From NCBI GenBank assembly GCA_030527205.1, contig JAUNBG010000026.1, positions 1 through 51,825 on the forward strand: DNA of 51,825 nucleotides, written 5' to 3'. The stretch is from Planctomycetia bacterium (lineage in GTDB: Bacteria > Planctomycetota > Planctomycetia > Pirellulales > Thermoguttaceae). The notes beneath the pieces were generated by a model that did no database searches, was not told the DNA's origin, and saw nothing but the letters and a program-made list of their open reading frames with translations. The stretch's first letter is position 1, and every line of letters begins with the position of its first letter. The position numbers and the translations under genes were made by a program. Shown here in pieces: positions 1 to 9,480 of the stretch.

Positions 1-110
1 TCCGACGGGCAACCTATGCGGTTGCATCGCAGCAACGCAAGGGCGTTGCATCCCGCTTGGAGCTGCCGCTCCGTTAGCAGTTCGCCGCTCCCGTTGGTCG
101 CTTGATCAAC
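1..110. repeat. Cluster of three short hairpins at the left edge
   Basis: This segment looks more GC-rich than the sequence that follows and holds three consecutive perfect hairpins: GCAACC/GGTTGC (9-14 with 20-25), GCAACGC/GCGTTGC around a 4-base loop (32-38 with 43-49) and GGAGC/GCTCC (59-63 with 68-72). No reading frame is evident. It resembles an extragenic palindromic element, but the left edge cuts it and I see no second copy in the window, so calling it a repeat is an inference. Confidence 0.35.
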
Positions 111-366
111 AGGAACTTTTGACTCTCCATTTTCAACTCTTTTAACATTTAAAGCAAAATGTCTAGTTTTACGAATTTATTCGAAATGTGTTTGTTGAAA
201 AACCTGTTGTTGAACAAATATTCAATTAAACAATACTATAAAATATTTTTTGTCGAAAAACAAGGGTTAAAAAGAACGAAAGTATTGTTTTTGGAAAAAA
301 GGAAAAAAAATCTTGCCTTTCAACCCAAAATTCGTTATACTGAATTTCTTAATTAAAAAACAGTAA
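111..366. other. AT-rich stretch without a convincing gene
   Basis: Between the left hairpin cluster and the first terminal-inverted-repeat element the sequence is strongly AT-rich. A 65-codon frame from 159 has a biased, lysine- and phenylalanine-rich composition, no good ribosome binding site and no recognisable motif. I see nothing else here. Confidence 0.4.
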
Positions 367-474
367 GGAAGTTCTAAAAACCTGTTTTTTACAACAAACT
401 TAATTTGAAAAACATTGCAAAAACCAGTTTCAGCGGGCGAGACGTTCGCGTTCCAAGGGGCTTTTAGAACTTCC
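367..474 (+). repeat. MITE-like terminal-inverted-repeat element, copy 1
   Basis: This 108-bp element begins GGAAGTTCTAAAA and ends with the exact reverse complement TTTTAGAACTTCC (13 bp; 14 bp with the flanking A/T). Inside, near the right end, is a hairpin with loop AGA (435-451), whose stem GCGGGCG/CGTTCGC contains two G-T pairs where copy 3 has Watson-Crick pairs. Related copies lie at 15805-15920 and 17655-17763 in the same orientation. It encodes nothing. A frame that runs through its right half into the oxidoreductase gene downstream is not part of that gene. No clear target-site duplication surrounds this copy. Confidence 0.75.
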
Positions 475-528
475 TGTATATCTTTTGGTTTATTGAACCG
501 TCATTTTAACCCCTTTGAGGAAATGATT

Positions 529-1686
529 ATGCAAACGTTAAATGTTGGAATGTTGGGCTGCGGTTTTATGGGGCGAACTCATTCAAACGCTTACAATCAG
601 GTTGGACATTTTTTTGATCTTCCGTTCAAACCGGTTTTAAAGGCCTGTTATGGTCGGGAAGAAGATATTGAAACCTTGAAGAAATTCCAAAAAGCCTGGG
701 GATATGAGTCGATTGAAACAGATTGGCGAAAATTAATCGATCGCGATGATATTGATATTGTCGATGTTGTTGCTCCCAATTTTTTGCATCGGGATATGGT
801 TCTGGCTGCCGCGGCCGCTGGCAAAAAAATCGTCTGCGAAAAACCGTTTGCGATGAGTTTGAGCGAAGCGCAAGAAATGGTTGAAGCCGTCGAAAAAGCG
901 GGCGTTCCCAATATGGTTTCGTTTAATTATCGACGCGTTCCTGCCGTTTCGTTGTTTAAACAGATCGTTGATGAAGGCCGCATTGGACGCCCATTCCATT
1001 ATCGGGCTGTTTATAATCAGGATTATACAATCAGTCAAAAAGTTCCTGCCGGCGGCGCTTCGCTTTGGAGACTTGACGCCAAAGTTGCAGGAAGCGGCGT
1101 TACCGGAGATCTGCTTGCTCATTCAATTGATACTGCGGAATGGATCAACGGCCCGATTAAAAAAGTTTGCGCCTATACAGAAATCTTTATTAAAGAACGT
1201 CGGAGCGCAGAAACCGGCGAAATGATTCCGATTACAATTGACGACGCCTGTATGTTTCTGGCCGTTTTTCAGAATGGTTCCATTGGAACTTTTGAAAGTT
1301 CCCGTTATGCTCGCGGACGGAAAAATTATAGCATTATGGAAATCAATGGCGAAAACGGAGCCGCATTTTTCAATCTCGAAGAACCGGAATATGTTCAGTT
1401 CTTCCGTTATGCTGATCCCGAAACCGGCAAAAAAATCGAAGATCATTTGACCGGTTGGCAACGCATTTTAGTAACGAACAGCGAACATCCTTATATGGAC
1501 AAATATTGGGTTCCTGGCACAACAATTGGTTATGAGCATACTTTTATCAATCAGTTGTCCGATTTTCTGAAAAGTCTTGACGGCGGCCCGGCGTTTCATC
1601 CCAATATGCGGGAAGCAATGAGAACTCAAAAAGTTTGCGATGCCGTCATTCGAAGCGCGAAAGAAGAAAAATGGGTCGAAATTTAA
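529..1686 (+). CDS. Gfo/Idh/MocA family NAD(P)-dependent oxidoreductase
   Basis: This is a 385-residue cytoplasmic oxidoreductase. The N-terminal Rossmann fold carries the nucleotide-binding motif GCGFMG (residues 10-15). The family EKP motif is at 104-106 (CEKPFAMS), its lysine being the usual catalytic/cofactor-contacting residue. A C-terminal alpha/beta sheet domain follows, with a histidine-containing active-site stretch (LLAHSIDTAEW). Members oxidise or reduce sugars, inositols and related polyols, but the substrate cannot be read from sequence. I placed the start at 529 because GAGGA at 517-521 sits 7 bases upstream; an ATG at 523 is also in frame. The frame stays open to 415, but that part is the inserted repeat element. 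Planctomycetes usually carry many paralogues. No partner gene lies next to it. Confidence 0.88.
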   Translation: MQTLNVGMLGCGFMGRTHSNAYNQVGHFFDLPFKPVLKACYGREEDIETLKKFQKAWGYESIETDWRKLIDRDDIDIVDVVAPNFLHRDMVLAAAAAGKKIVCEKPFAMSLSEAQEMVEAVEKAGVPNMVSFNYRRVPAVSLFKQIVDEGRIGRPFHYRAVYNQDYTISQKVPAGGASLWRLDAKVAGSGVTGDLLAHSIDTAEWINGPIKKVCAYTEIFIKERRSAETGEMIPITIDDACMFLAVFQNGSIGTFESSRYARGRKNYSIMEINGENGAAFFNLEEPEYVQFFRYADPETGKKIEDHLTGWQRILVTNSEHPYMDKYWVPGTTIGYEHTFINQLSDFLKSLDGGPAFHPNMREAMRTQKVCDAVIRSAKEEKWVEI

Positions 1687-2067
1687 TTTTTGAGAACGGT
1701 TGATTCCTTTTATCTTTGATGAATTGAGAGTTCTTTTGAAAGCCGATCTGACAAATGATTCGTCCTTTTAATCCGTTTGTTTGCTTACGGAACTCCGAAT
1801 TCATCGATTTCGGATTCAGAACCGGTTTGCGATTTAAAAGTTTTCGAATCGAAAGAAATGGTTCCGAAACAATAAATAATCTGACGCTTGGGAACAGACG
1901 CTTTGAAACAGGGATCGAAAGATTGCGGTCAGGACGTTTTGCGTCTTCGGAATTTTTTCGGAATCGCCTTGATAACAATTGGCAAAATTGATAATATTGA
2001 CAAAATTTTTAATGCTGATAACGTTAATTATTGTCTGTAATATTCAAAACCAATAAAGTTTGAAAGA
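1687..2067. other. Intergenic stretch, no gene seen
   Basis: This is a 381-bp spacer between the oxidoreductase and flhB-like genes. Open frames exist on both strands but have no ribosome binding site or family motif. A TTGACA at about 2000 lies upstream of the flhB-like gene, but no good -10 box follows at the normal spacing. No terminator-like hairpin is evident. Confidence 0.5.
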
Positions 2068-2880
2068 ATGTTTGATAGCGATAAAACCGAAAAACCGACT
2101 CCGCGCCGACGTCAACAAGCGCGAGAAAAAGGACAGGTTGCCAAAAGTCCAGATTTGACGTCGGCGATTCTCCTTTTTGTTTCGCTTCTTCTGTTGATGT
2201 CGGTTGGAAAAAATCTTGCGGAATCCCTTTTTCATTTTTCGCAATCTCTTTATACGCAATCTCCTCATTTGCAATCTTCTTATTTGCAAAATAATGAAGC
2301 TTTTTTGGATTCCGACGTTTTTTCTTCGCAAGACCAACTCGAACAATTGCCCCTTTTTCTTTCTCAAACCATTTTCTATTTTCTCGGACAGTTCGCTTTT
2401 TTTATTGCAATGACTGTTCTGGCTGCAATCGGTATTCATTTGAGTCAGGCTGGTTGGCTTTTTCTCCCAGACAAAATAATGCCGAATTGGGAAAATTTGA
2501 GTCTTCTTCGCGGATTTCATCGCATTTTTTCCCTCGAAGGCGTTTTTCGAGTTGGAATCGGTTTGTTCAAAATATTTATTTGCCTGATCGTTGTCTCATG
2601 GACGTTTTGGGGACAAAAAGAAACAATTTTAACGATCTCTCAAAATGATTCCTGGAACATCTTTTTTATTATCATTGACCTAATCTATACAATTGCCTGG
2701 CGAGTTGCCTGGGCTTTACTGTTTTTGGCCATTTTAGATTTCTTTTATCAGCGCTGGAAACTTGAAAATGATTTGCGAATGACTCCTCAGGAAATTCGGG
2801 AAGAAATGCGCGAAACAATCGGCGATCCGCAAATTATTGCGCAAAGAAAACAACGTCAATTGCGACGCCCGGAGCGTTGA
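2068..2880 (+). CDS. flhB: FlhB/SctU-type export apparatus protein lacking the C-terminal autocleavage domain
   Basis: This 270-residue inner-membrane protein belongs to the switch family of the flagellar/type III export gate. It begins with the hallmark basic segment KTEKPTPRRRQQAREKGQV (residues 6-24). Four hydrophobic segments follow, at about 31-47, 102-124, 160-182 and 197-227. It then runs into the cytoplasmic linker, with the conserved DLRMTPQEIREE and GDPQI (235-256). The normal protein is about 350-380 residues and continues into a domain with the self-cleaving NPTH motif. Here the frame ends at 270, and I found no NPTH in any downstream frame. No other flagellar or type III gene is in the window. 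It could be a remnant, a deliberately short variant or a split gene whose second part lies elsewhere. The next gene is convergent, 43 bp away. Confidence 0.8.
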   Translation: MFDSDKTEKPTPRRRQQAREKGQVAKSPDLTSAILLFVSLLLLMSVGKNLAESLFHFSQSLYTQSPHLQSSYLQNNEAFLDSDVFSSQDQLEQLPLFLSQTIFYFLGQFAFFIAMTVLAAIGIHLSQAGWLFLPDKIMPNWENLSLLRGFHRIFSLEGVFRVGIGLFKIFICLIVVSWTFWGQKETILTISQNDSWNIFFIIIDLIYTIAWRVAWALLFLAILDFFYQRWKLENDLRMTPQEIREEMRETIGDPQIIAQRKQRQLRRPER

Positions 2881-2923
2881 CATTTTTCGATTTTTGAGAG
2901 TCGAACGGAAAAAATCGCCTGAT

Positions 2924-5374
2924 TTAATGTCTTTTTTGAATCAAAACATCTTTTTGAGGGCCGGAATAAATTTGAACGGCGTTATGGGGACAAATCAAGT
3001 AACAGGAATTGCATTTTGTGCATTTTTCCTGAGTTATTTCATGTTTTCGATAAGGACGCGATTCAATAGCTTGAGTCGGACAAATTCCGCTGCAAAGAGA
3101 ACAACCGTTGCAGGAATCAGAATTGATTCGATACTCAATCAACTCGCGACATTTTCCGGAAGGACAAACGCCGTCAAGATGAGCTTCATATTCCTTTCGA
3201 AAATATCGAATTGTTGAAAGAACCGGATTCGGAGCCGTTTTTCCTAAGCCGCAAAGACTTCCTGATTGAATACTTTTCGCTAATTTTTCCAGTTTTTGAA
3301 TATCGTCTTTTTGACCTTGACCGGAACAGAGCCGATTAAGAATTTCAAGCATTCGTCGCGTTCCGATTCGGCAAAAAGTACATTTTCCGCAGGATTGTTC
3401 TTGCGTAAACTGAAGAAAATAACGGGCAATATCAACCATACAATCGTCTTCGTCCAAGACAACGAGACCGCCGGAGCCCATAATGGCGCCGACTTTTGAA
3501 AGCGATTCGAAATCGACCGAAGTATCGGCCAATTCCGCCGGGACGCAACCGCCGGAAGGCCCCCCAATTTGAACCGCCTTGAATTTTTTGTTATTGGCAA
3601 CGCCGCCGCCGATATCTTCAACAATGGTCCGGATCGAAATTCCCATTGGAACCTCAATTAATCCGCCGCGTTGAATTTTTCCCGCCAAAGCGAAAACTTT
3701 CGTTCCAGAACTTTTTTCCGTTCCCAAAACGGCAAAATCAGCGCCGGAATGACGAAAAATCCAAGGAACAAGCGAATAGGTTTCGACGTTATTGACCAGA
3801 GTCGGTTGGTTCCAAAGTCCTCTTTGAGCCGGAAAAGGGGGTCTTAATCGAGGCATTCCGCGACGTCCTTCAATCGATTCGAGAAGAGCGGTTTCTTCGC
3901 CGCAAACGAATGCTCCGGCCCCTTCTTTAACTTGCAAAGACAAGGCAAAATCGGAACCAAGAATATGATCGCCCAAAAAATGACGTTCTTCCAAAATACG
4001 GATCGCCTGTTTGATTCGTTGAACAGCCAGGGGATATTCTGCTCGAATATAAAGGAATCCTTGAGACGCAGAAATCGTTTTGGCGGCAATCATCATTCCT
4101 TCGAGAACGCGAAATGGAAAAGATTCCAAAATCATTCGATCCATAAAAGCGCCTGGATCGCCTTCGTCGCCATTACAAACGATATATTTTTGCGAAGCGT
4201 TATTTTGTCGAACGGCGTCCCATTTTCGAAACGTTGGAAACCCGGCTCCTCCGCGTCCTCGTAATCCGGCGATTTTCATTTCTTGAATGATTTCATCGTT
4301 CGACATTGTCAAGACCCGGCGAAAAGCAGAAAAACCGTCAAAATGGATATATTCATCCAAATCAGTCGGATTAACCAAACCGCAGGTTTCAGTCGCAAGG
4401 CGTTTTTGACGTTCTAGAAACGAACAAACAGGTTTTTTGTCCAACTCAATTTGTCGCTCTTGAACGGGATTGGCTATTTCGTCGCTCCAACAATATTCCA
4501 AAAAACGAACGATATTGTATTTGATTCGCGAAATCCAGCTTTTTGATCGATATTCATTTTGGAAAATGGAACGAACTTCATCGGGTTGAACTCTCGCAAA
4601 ATAAGAGGAATTTCCCTGCTTGGAGATTGTTTCCATTAAAGGAACCTGATGACACATTCCAATGCAACCGACAGGTTTGACGAGAATCGGCAAGTTTGTT
4701 TCTTGAACGATATCGAGAATCGAATCATAAATCTGTTTGCTTCCCTGGGCCTGGCAGCAAGACCCTAAACCGATACGAATTTCTCCGAGTTGATCTTCAG
4801 AAATAAAATGTTGAGATTGCGGTTTGGGCTCTGATTTTTGAGATCGGGCAAGAAAATCGTCGAGAATTTCCCTGACATTTGAAGGGGAAACATGCCCATA
4901 AGTTCGATTGTCAATGACAACAACCGGGGCAAGAGTACAGCAGCCCAAACAAGCGACTTTTTCAATTGTCCAAAGTTTTTGAGCGTCTGTATCTTCATCT
5001 TGAGCGAGTTTAAGCTCTTGACGAAATGCGTCCAATACAAGCGAAGCGCCCTTAACATGACAGGCCGTTCCAACGCAAACGCTGATTTTATGTCGACCGA
5101 TCGGTTTAAGGCGAAATTGCGAATAAAATGTTGCAACCCCCAACAATTCACTTAATTTGATTTCAGTGTTTTCGCTGATTGCCTGAAGAATCGGTTGGGG
5201 AAGATAACGAAAGCGATTTTGAATTTCCTGAAGAATTGGAATAAGAGCCTCTTGAGTTCGACCGAATTTTTGAATCAATTCGGAAACAACAGAAGAAATT
5301 GAGAATTCCTCATTGGTTTGGGGGGACGATATTATATTGGAATGATCGTCAATAACCGTTTGCTCAAGGCTCAT
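2924..5374 (-). CDS. NuoE-NuoF (HydC-HydB) fusion: NADH-binding iron-sulfur flavoprotein
   Basis: This 816-residue fusion reads as an electron-transfer subunit of the NADH-dehydrogenase/bifurcating-hydrogenase class. Residues about 30-175 are a NuoE/HydC thioredoxin-like [2Fe-2S] domain (C100, C105, C142, C146). Residues 198-265 are a second such domain (C206, C237, C241). Residues about 330-730 are NuoF, with FMN/NADH-binding motifs GRGGAGFP (373-380) and EGAGAFVCGEETAL (484-497) and the N3 [4Fe-4S] ligands C662, C665, C668, C708. Residues 750-800 are a 2x[4Fe-4S] ferredoxin domain (C755/758/761/765 and C785/788/791/795). This architecture matches HydB with HydC fused in front. No HydA-type hydrogenase, NuoG or other partner lies next to it, so the electron acceptor is unknown. 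Likely cytoplasmic. Confidence 0.88.
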   Translation of the reverse strand: MSLEQTVIDDHSNIISSPQTNEEFSISSVVSELIQKFGRTQEALIPILQEIQNRFRYLPQPILQAISENTEIKLSELLGVATFYSQFRLKPIGRHKISVCVGTACHVKGASLVLDAFRQELKLAQDEDTDAQKLWTIEKVACLGCCTLAPVVVIDNRTYGHVSPSNVREILDDFLARSQKSEPKPQSQHFISEDQLGEIRIGLGSCCQAQGSKQIYDSILDIVQETNLPILVKPVGCIGMCHQVPLMETISKQGNSSYFARVQPDEVRSIFQNEYRSKSWISRIKYNIVRFLEYCWSDEIANPVQERQIELDKKPVCSFLERQKRLATETCGLVNPTDLDEYIHFDGFSAFRRVLTMSNDEIIQEMKIAGLRGRGGAGFPTFRKWDAVRQNNASQKYIVCNGDEGDPGAFMDRMILESFPFRVLEGMMIAAKTISASQGFLYIRAEYPLAVQRIKQAIRILEERHFLGDHILGSDFALSLQVKEGAGAFVCGEETALLESIEGRRGMPRLRPPFPAQRGLWNQPTLVNNVETYSLVPWIFRHSGADFAVLGTEKSSGTKVFALAGKIQRGGLIEVPMGISIRTIVEDIGGGVANNKKFKAVQIGGPSGGCVPAELADTSVDFESLSKVGAIMGSGGLVVLDEDDCMVDIARYFLQFTQEQSCGKCTFCRIGTRRMLEILNRLCSGQGQKDDIQKLEKLAKSIQSGSLCGLGKTAPNPVLSTIRYFRKEYEAHLDGVCPSGKCRELIEYRINSDSCNGCSLCSGICPTQAIESRPYRKHEITQEKCTKCNSCYLICPHNAVQIYSGPQKDVLIQKRH

Positions 5375-5840
5375 TAGAATAAATGTTTCCTGTTTTGAAA
5401 AAACAATCTATAATCTATATTTGAATAGTCAAACAGTTTCCTTTATGTTGAGTAATATTCTGTTTTCGATGGATAAAAAAGGAATATTCAAACAGATGAA
5501 AATGGAAAAATGATTTTGTTTGCAACCCCGACAACGATTGGCAAATCATTGAAGCCGAAAAGGAAAACTGCCGCTCATTTCGAGAAGCAAGCAAACCTCA
5601 ATTCGGAGTTTTGTCGATTCAAACGCCACAAAAACGATTAAGTTTATTGATTCTTTTTCAAATTTCTCTCTCAAAACGAGAAAATTGATTTTAACTTCTG
5701 TATCTATTGCTTACAGATCAATAAAATGAATGATTGATAAAAATGATGAGAAGCAATTTTGAGGAAACGTCAAATTCGATCAATATTGAGCTTTGGGGTC
5801 ACAATGTTTTTTGAACAGGCTGAAGGATAATGCCCCCAAA
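5375..5840. other. Intergenic stretch, no gene seen
   Basis: This 466-bp spacer lies between the start of the NuoE-NuoF fusion gene and the end of atpC, both on the minus strand. I found no open frame of useful length. TTTGGGG (5792-5798) can pair with CCCCAAA (5834-5840) just after atpC, but the loop is 35 bases and no T-run follows, so this is a weak terminator candidate at best. The promoter of the fusion gene must lie in the right part by position; no clear consensus is seen. Confidence 0.45.
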
Positions 5841-6236
5841 TTAACGATTCATTTTTTGAGCCAACCGGATTTGAGAACGCGCTGTTTGAACCAATTTTTC
5901 TTTTAAGGCCAAAAGTTCAGGCGTTTTCGTTGAACGAGCTTGAGCGGTTTCAAGCTCGTTTTGAGCCTTTTCGAGACTTAATTCCCGACTGGGAACGGCA
6001 AAATTCGTTAATAATGTAATAACATTATCAAGAACCTCAACAAACCCCCCTTCGATATACCAAGATTCTGCGGTCTCATTTTCCGTTTTCAAACGAAGTT
6101 CTCCCGAGCCAAGGCGTCCAACGATCGGAGTATGATTGTTTCCTATTCCATATTCTCCATCGAAGAGCGGCAAAGCAACGAAAGCTGTCTCTTTATCAAA
6201 AACGGTTTTTTCCGGCGTTACAACAATACATTTCAT
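5841..6236 (-). CDS. atpC: F-type ATP synthase epsilon subunit
   Basis: This 131-residue protein is the epsilon subunit of the F1 central stalk, which couples rotor and catalytic head and can inhibit ATP hydrolysis. The N-terminal beta-sandwich starts KCIVVTPEKTVFDKE and contains the family signature LFDGEYGIGNNHTPIVGRLGSG in near-canonical form. The C-terminal part is a two-helix coiled segment (about 85-131). I chose the ATG at 6236 because the beta-sandwich starts there and AGGA lies 9 bases upstream; the frame is open 93 bases further but with a cysteine-rich, non-conserved sequence. It is the last gene of the ATP synthase cluster, 244 bp after atpD. Confidence 0.93.
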   Translation of the reverse strand: MKCIVVTPEKTVFDKETAFVALPLFDGEYGIGNNHTPIVGRLGSGELRLKTENETAESWYIEGGFVEVLDNVITLLTNFAVPSRELSLEKAQNELETAQARSTKTPELLALKEKLVQTARSQIRLAQKMNR

Positions 6237-6480
6237 AAAACAAAATCCTGTTTTAGTGAGAATAAGCAATGAGAGTCTTTTCCAGGGGAAACAAATGCAA
6301 CAATTGCAAAAATTGAAAGGAACAAACAATCCGGAAGGTTGGAACAGCCGACGGCATTGTCCGCATTTATCCGTTCCTTGTCGCCGAAGGCAACTCCAAC
6401 AATCCGATTTTCAACAGTCTTGAGGATTAAGGACTCAAGCAGAAGAAAGATATTTTGATCCTTCGATGGACAAAAGGGAA

Positions 6481-7980
<1,500 letters not shown>

Positions 7981-8083
7981 TCAATTAAACAAAATAATGA
8001 TTCTTTTGTTTATTAAATTCGTTTGTTATTTCCGTTATAATGATTGAATTCAAGTTAACGTTGAAATTTTATGAATAACGTTT

Positions 8084-8977
8084 TTAATTCAATGCGTTTG
8101 CGCCGCTAATGACTTCGAGCATTTCGTTTGTGATCTGCGATTGTCGAGCGCGGTTATAAGTTGAAGTCAGGGTTGTAATCATCGAATCGGCGTTTTCCGT
8201 TGCGGATTTCATCGCAATCATTCGGGCAATTTGTTCGCTGACTGCGGCGTCAAGAAAGCATTTAAATAGTTTGACTTTAAAAGCGTTTGGAACAACTTCT
8301 TCAAGAATGCTTTGCGGCGAGGGAAGAAATTCATATTCGACGTTTGTTTTTTCCCCGCCCGGTTTGCTGGAATCGTCATCGGCATCCGATTTCATTTCTG
8401 TCATGGGGAGAAGCGTTTCAACAACCGGATATTGTTTTGACATCGAAATAAATTTGCAATAAGCGACTTCCAAACGATCAATTTCGCCAGCAAGATAAGC
8501 GTCCAGATATCGTTGCGCCATTTCATTGATTTCATCAAAAGCCGGTTTATGATCGAATTGATCAAATGATTGATCGATATCGATTTTTCGATATTTCATA
8601 TAGGAAATTCCGCGTTTTCCAGAAACATCAATGTTAATGTTTGGAATCAAATCATTTAATTCCTGATATCGCTGCAGAGCAAGGCGAAGAATGCTGGAAT
8701 TGTAACCGCCACACATTCCGCGATTGGCGGTCAAAACGAGCATTGTTGCGTTTTTCGGCTCCGAACGTTCTTCCAAAAGGGGATGAGAAACGTCCAAACC
8801 TGTTTTGGCAAGATCAGAAACCAAATGAACCATTCGTTTTGTATAGGAATCGGCGGCAACGGCGCGATCCATAGCGCGACGAAACTGGGCTGTTGAAACC
8901 AACTCCATTGTTCGCGTAATTTTTCGAATATTTTTTATCGATTTTCTGCGTTTATCGAGAGCGCGTGCTTTGGCCAT
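8084..8977 (-). CDS. atpG: F-type ATP synthase gamma subunit
   Basis: This 297-residue protein is the central rotor shaft of F1. The N-terminal helix (MAKARALDKRRKSIKNIRKI) and the C-terminal helix (SQITNEMLEVISGANAL) form the conserved coiled-coil pair; the middle has the conserved RGMCGGYNS segment (normally RGLCGGFN). The ATG at 8977 is placed by homology of the first helix. No convincing ribosome binding site precedes it, which is unusual in this cluster. A 503-bp untranslated gap separates it from atpA upstream, so it may have its own promoter. Confidence 0.95.
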   Translation of the reverse strand: MAKARALDKRRKSIKNIRKITRTMELVSTAQFRRAMDRAVAADSYTKRMVHLVSDLAKTGLDVSHPLLEERSEPKNATMLVLTANRGMCGGYNSSILRLALQRYQELNDLIPNINIDVSGKRGISYMKYRKIDIDQSFDQFDHKPAFDEINEMAQRYLDAYLAGEIDRLEVAYCKFISMSKQYPVVETLLPMTEMKSDADDDSSKPGGEKTNVEYEFLPSPQSILEEVVPNAFKVKLFKCFLDAAVSEQIARMIAMKSATENADSMITTLTSTYNRARQSQITNEMLEVISGANALN

Positions 8978-9480
8978 TTTATTTATTATATTTTAAGGAA
9001 AGGAATTGGAATAATTTCGTCAAATCTCGTTTCGGCGTTAATCTTGACTTTGAACTCTTTTTGACAAACATTGATCAAATATTTTGAATATTTCTGTTTG
9101 TTTTACAAAGAACTTTTCTTTTGCAAAAAACTTGCCGTCTTCTCAATGACATTAATCAACGAAAATTCGGAATCTTTTTATCGAAACGGTTAAACGACAG
9201 GCTTCGCCGTTTTGTAATCGTCCCGATTTATTGATTAATAAGGAAACAAATTTTTTCATAAGTTTGAGGTTGAAAACAACGCTTGAGTTTTAAAGGTTCA
9301 ACGATTTATCAAAGGTCATTGTTCGATCAATATTGGGAGGTTGAAAGATTAAAAAATCATTAAAACTTTAATATTCTGTGAATTAAAAGTTCAACGAAAA
9401 ATCAAATTTCAACAAAAACGATTGATCGAACAAACTCAGAGGAAATCCGAAATCGGCAAAATTCAAAACATTCCGATGCG
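8978..9480. other. Long gap inside the ATP synthase cluster
   Basis: These 503 bp lie between atpA and atpG, genes that are normally almost contiguous. The sequence is AT-rich, carries no frame of useful length and no obvious terminator hairpin with a T-run on the minus strand. It could hold a second promoter or a processing site for the atpG-atpD-atpC part, but I see no clear signal. Confidence 0.5.

Noticed and set aside
159..356. 65-codon frame in the AT-rich left region
   Set aside because: Composition is biased by AT-rich DNA, there is no ribosome binding site and no recognisable domain.
415..528. N-terminal extension of the Gfo/Idh/MocA gene
   Set aside because: It lies largely inside the repeat element and before the ribosome binding site at 517-521; the Rossmann fold begins right after 529.
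1646..1991. Overlapping frames on both strands after the oxidoreductase gene
   Set aside because: No ribosome binding site, no domain, and one frame is antisense to the end of the gene.
2000..2030. TTGACA upstream of the flhB-like gene as a promoter
   Set aside because: No acceptable -10 hexamer follows at 16-18 bases.
5792..5840. TTTGGGG/CCCCAAA pairing as a terminator of atpC
   Set aside because: The 35-base loop is too long and no T-run follows on the minus strand.
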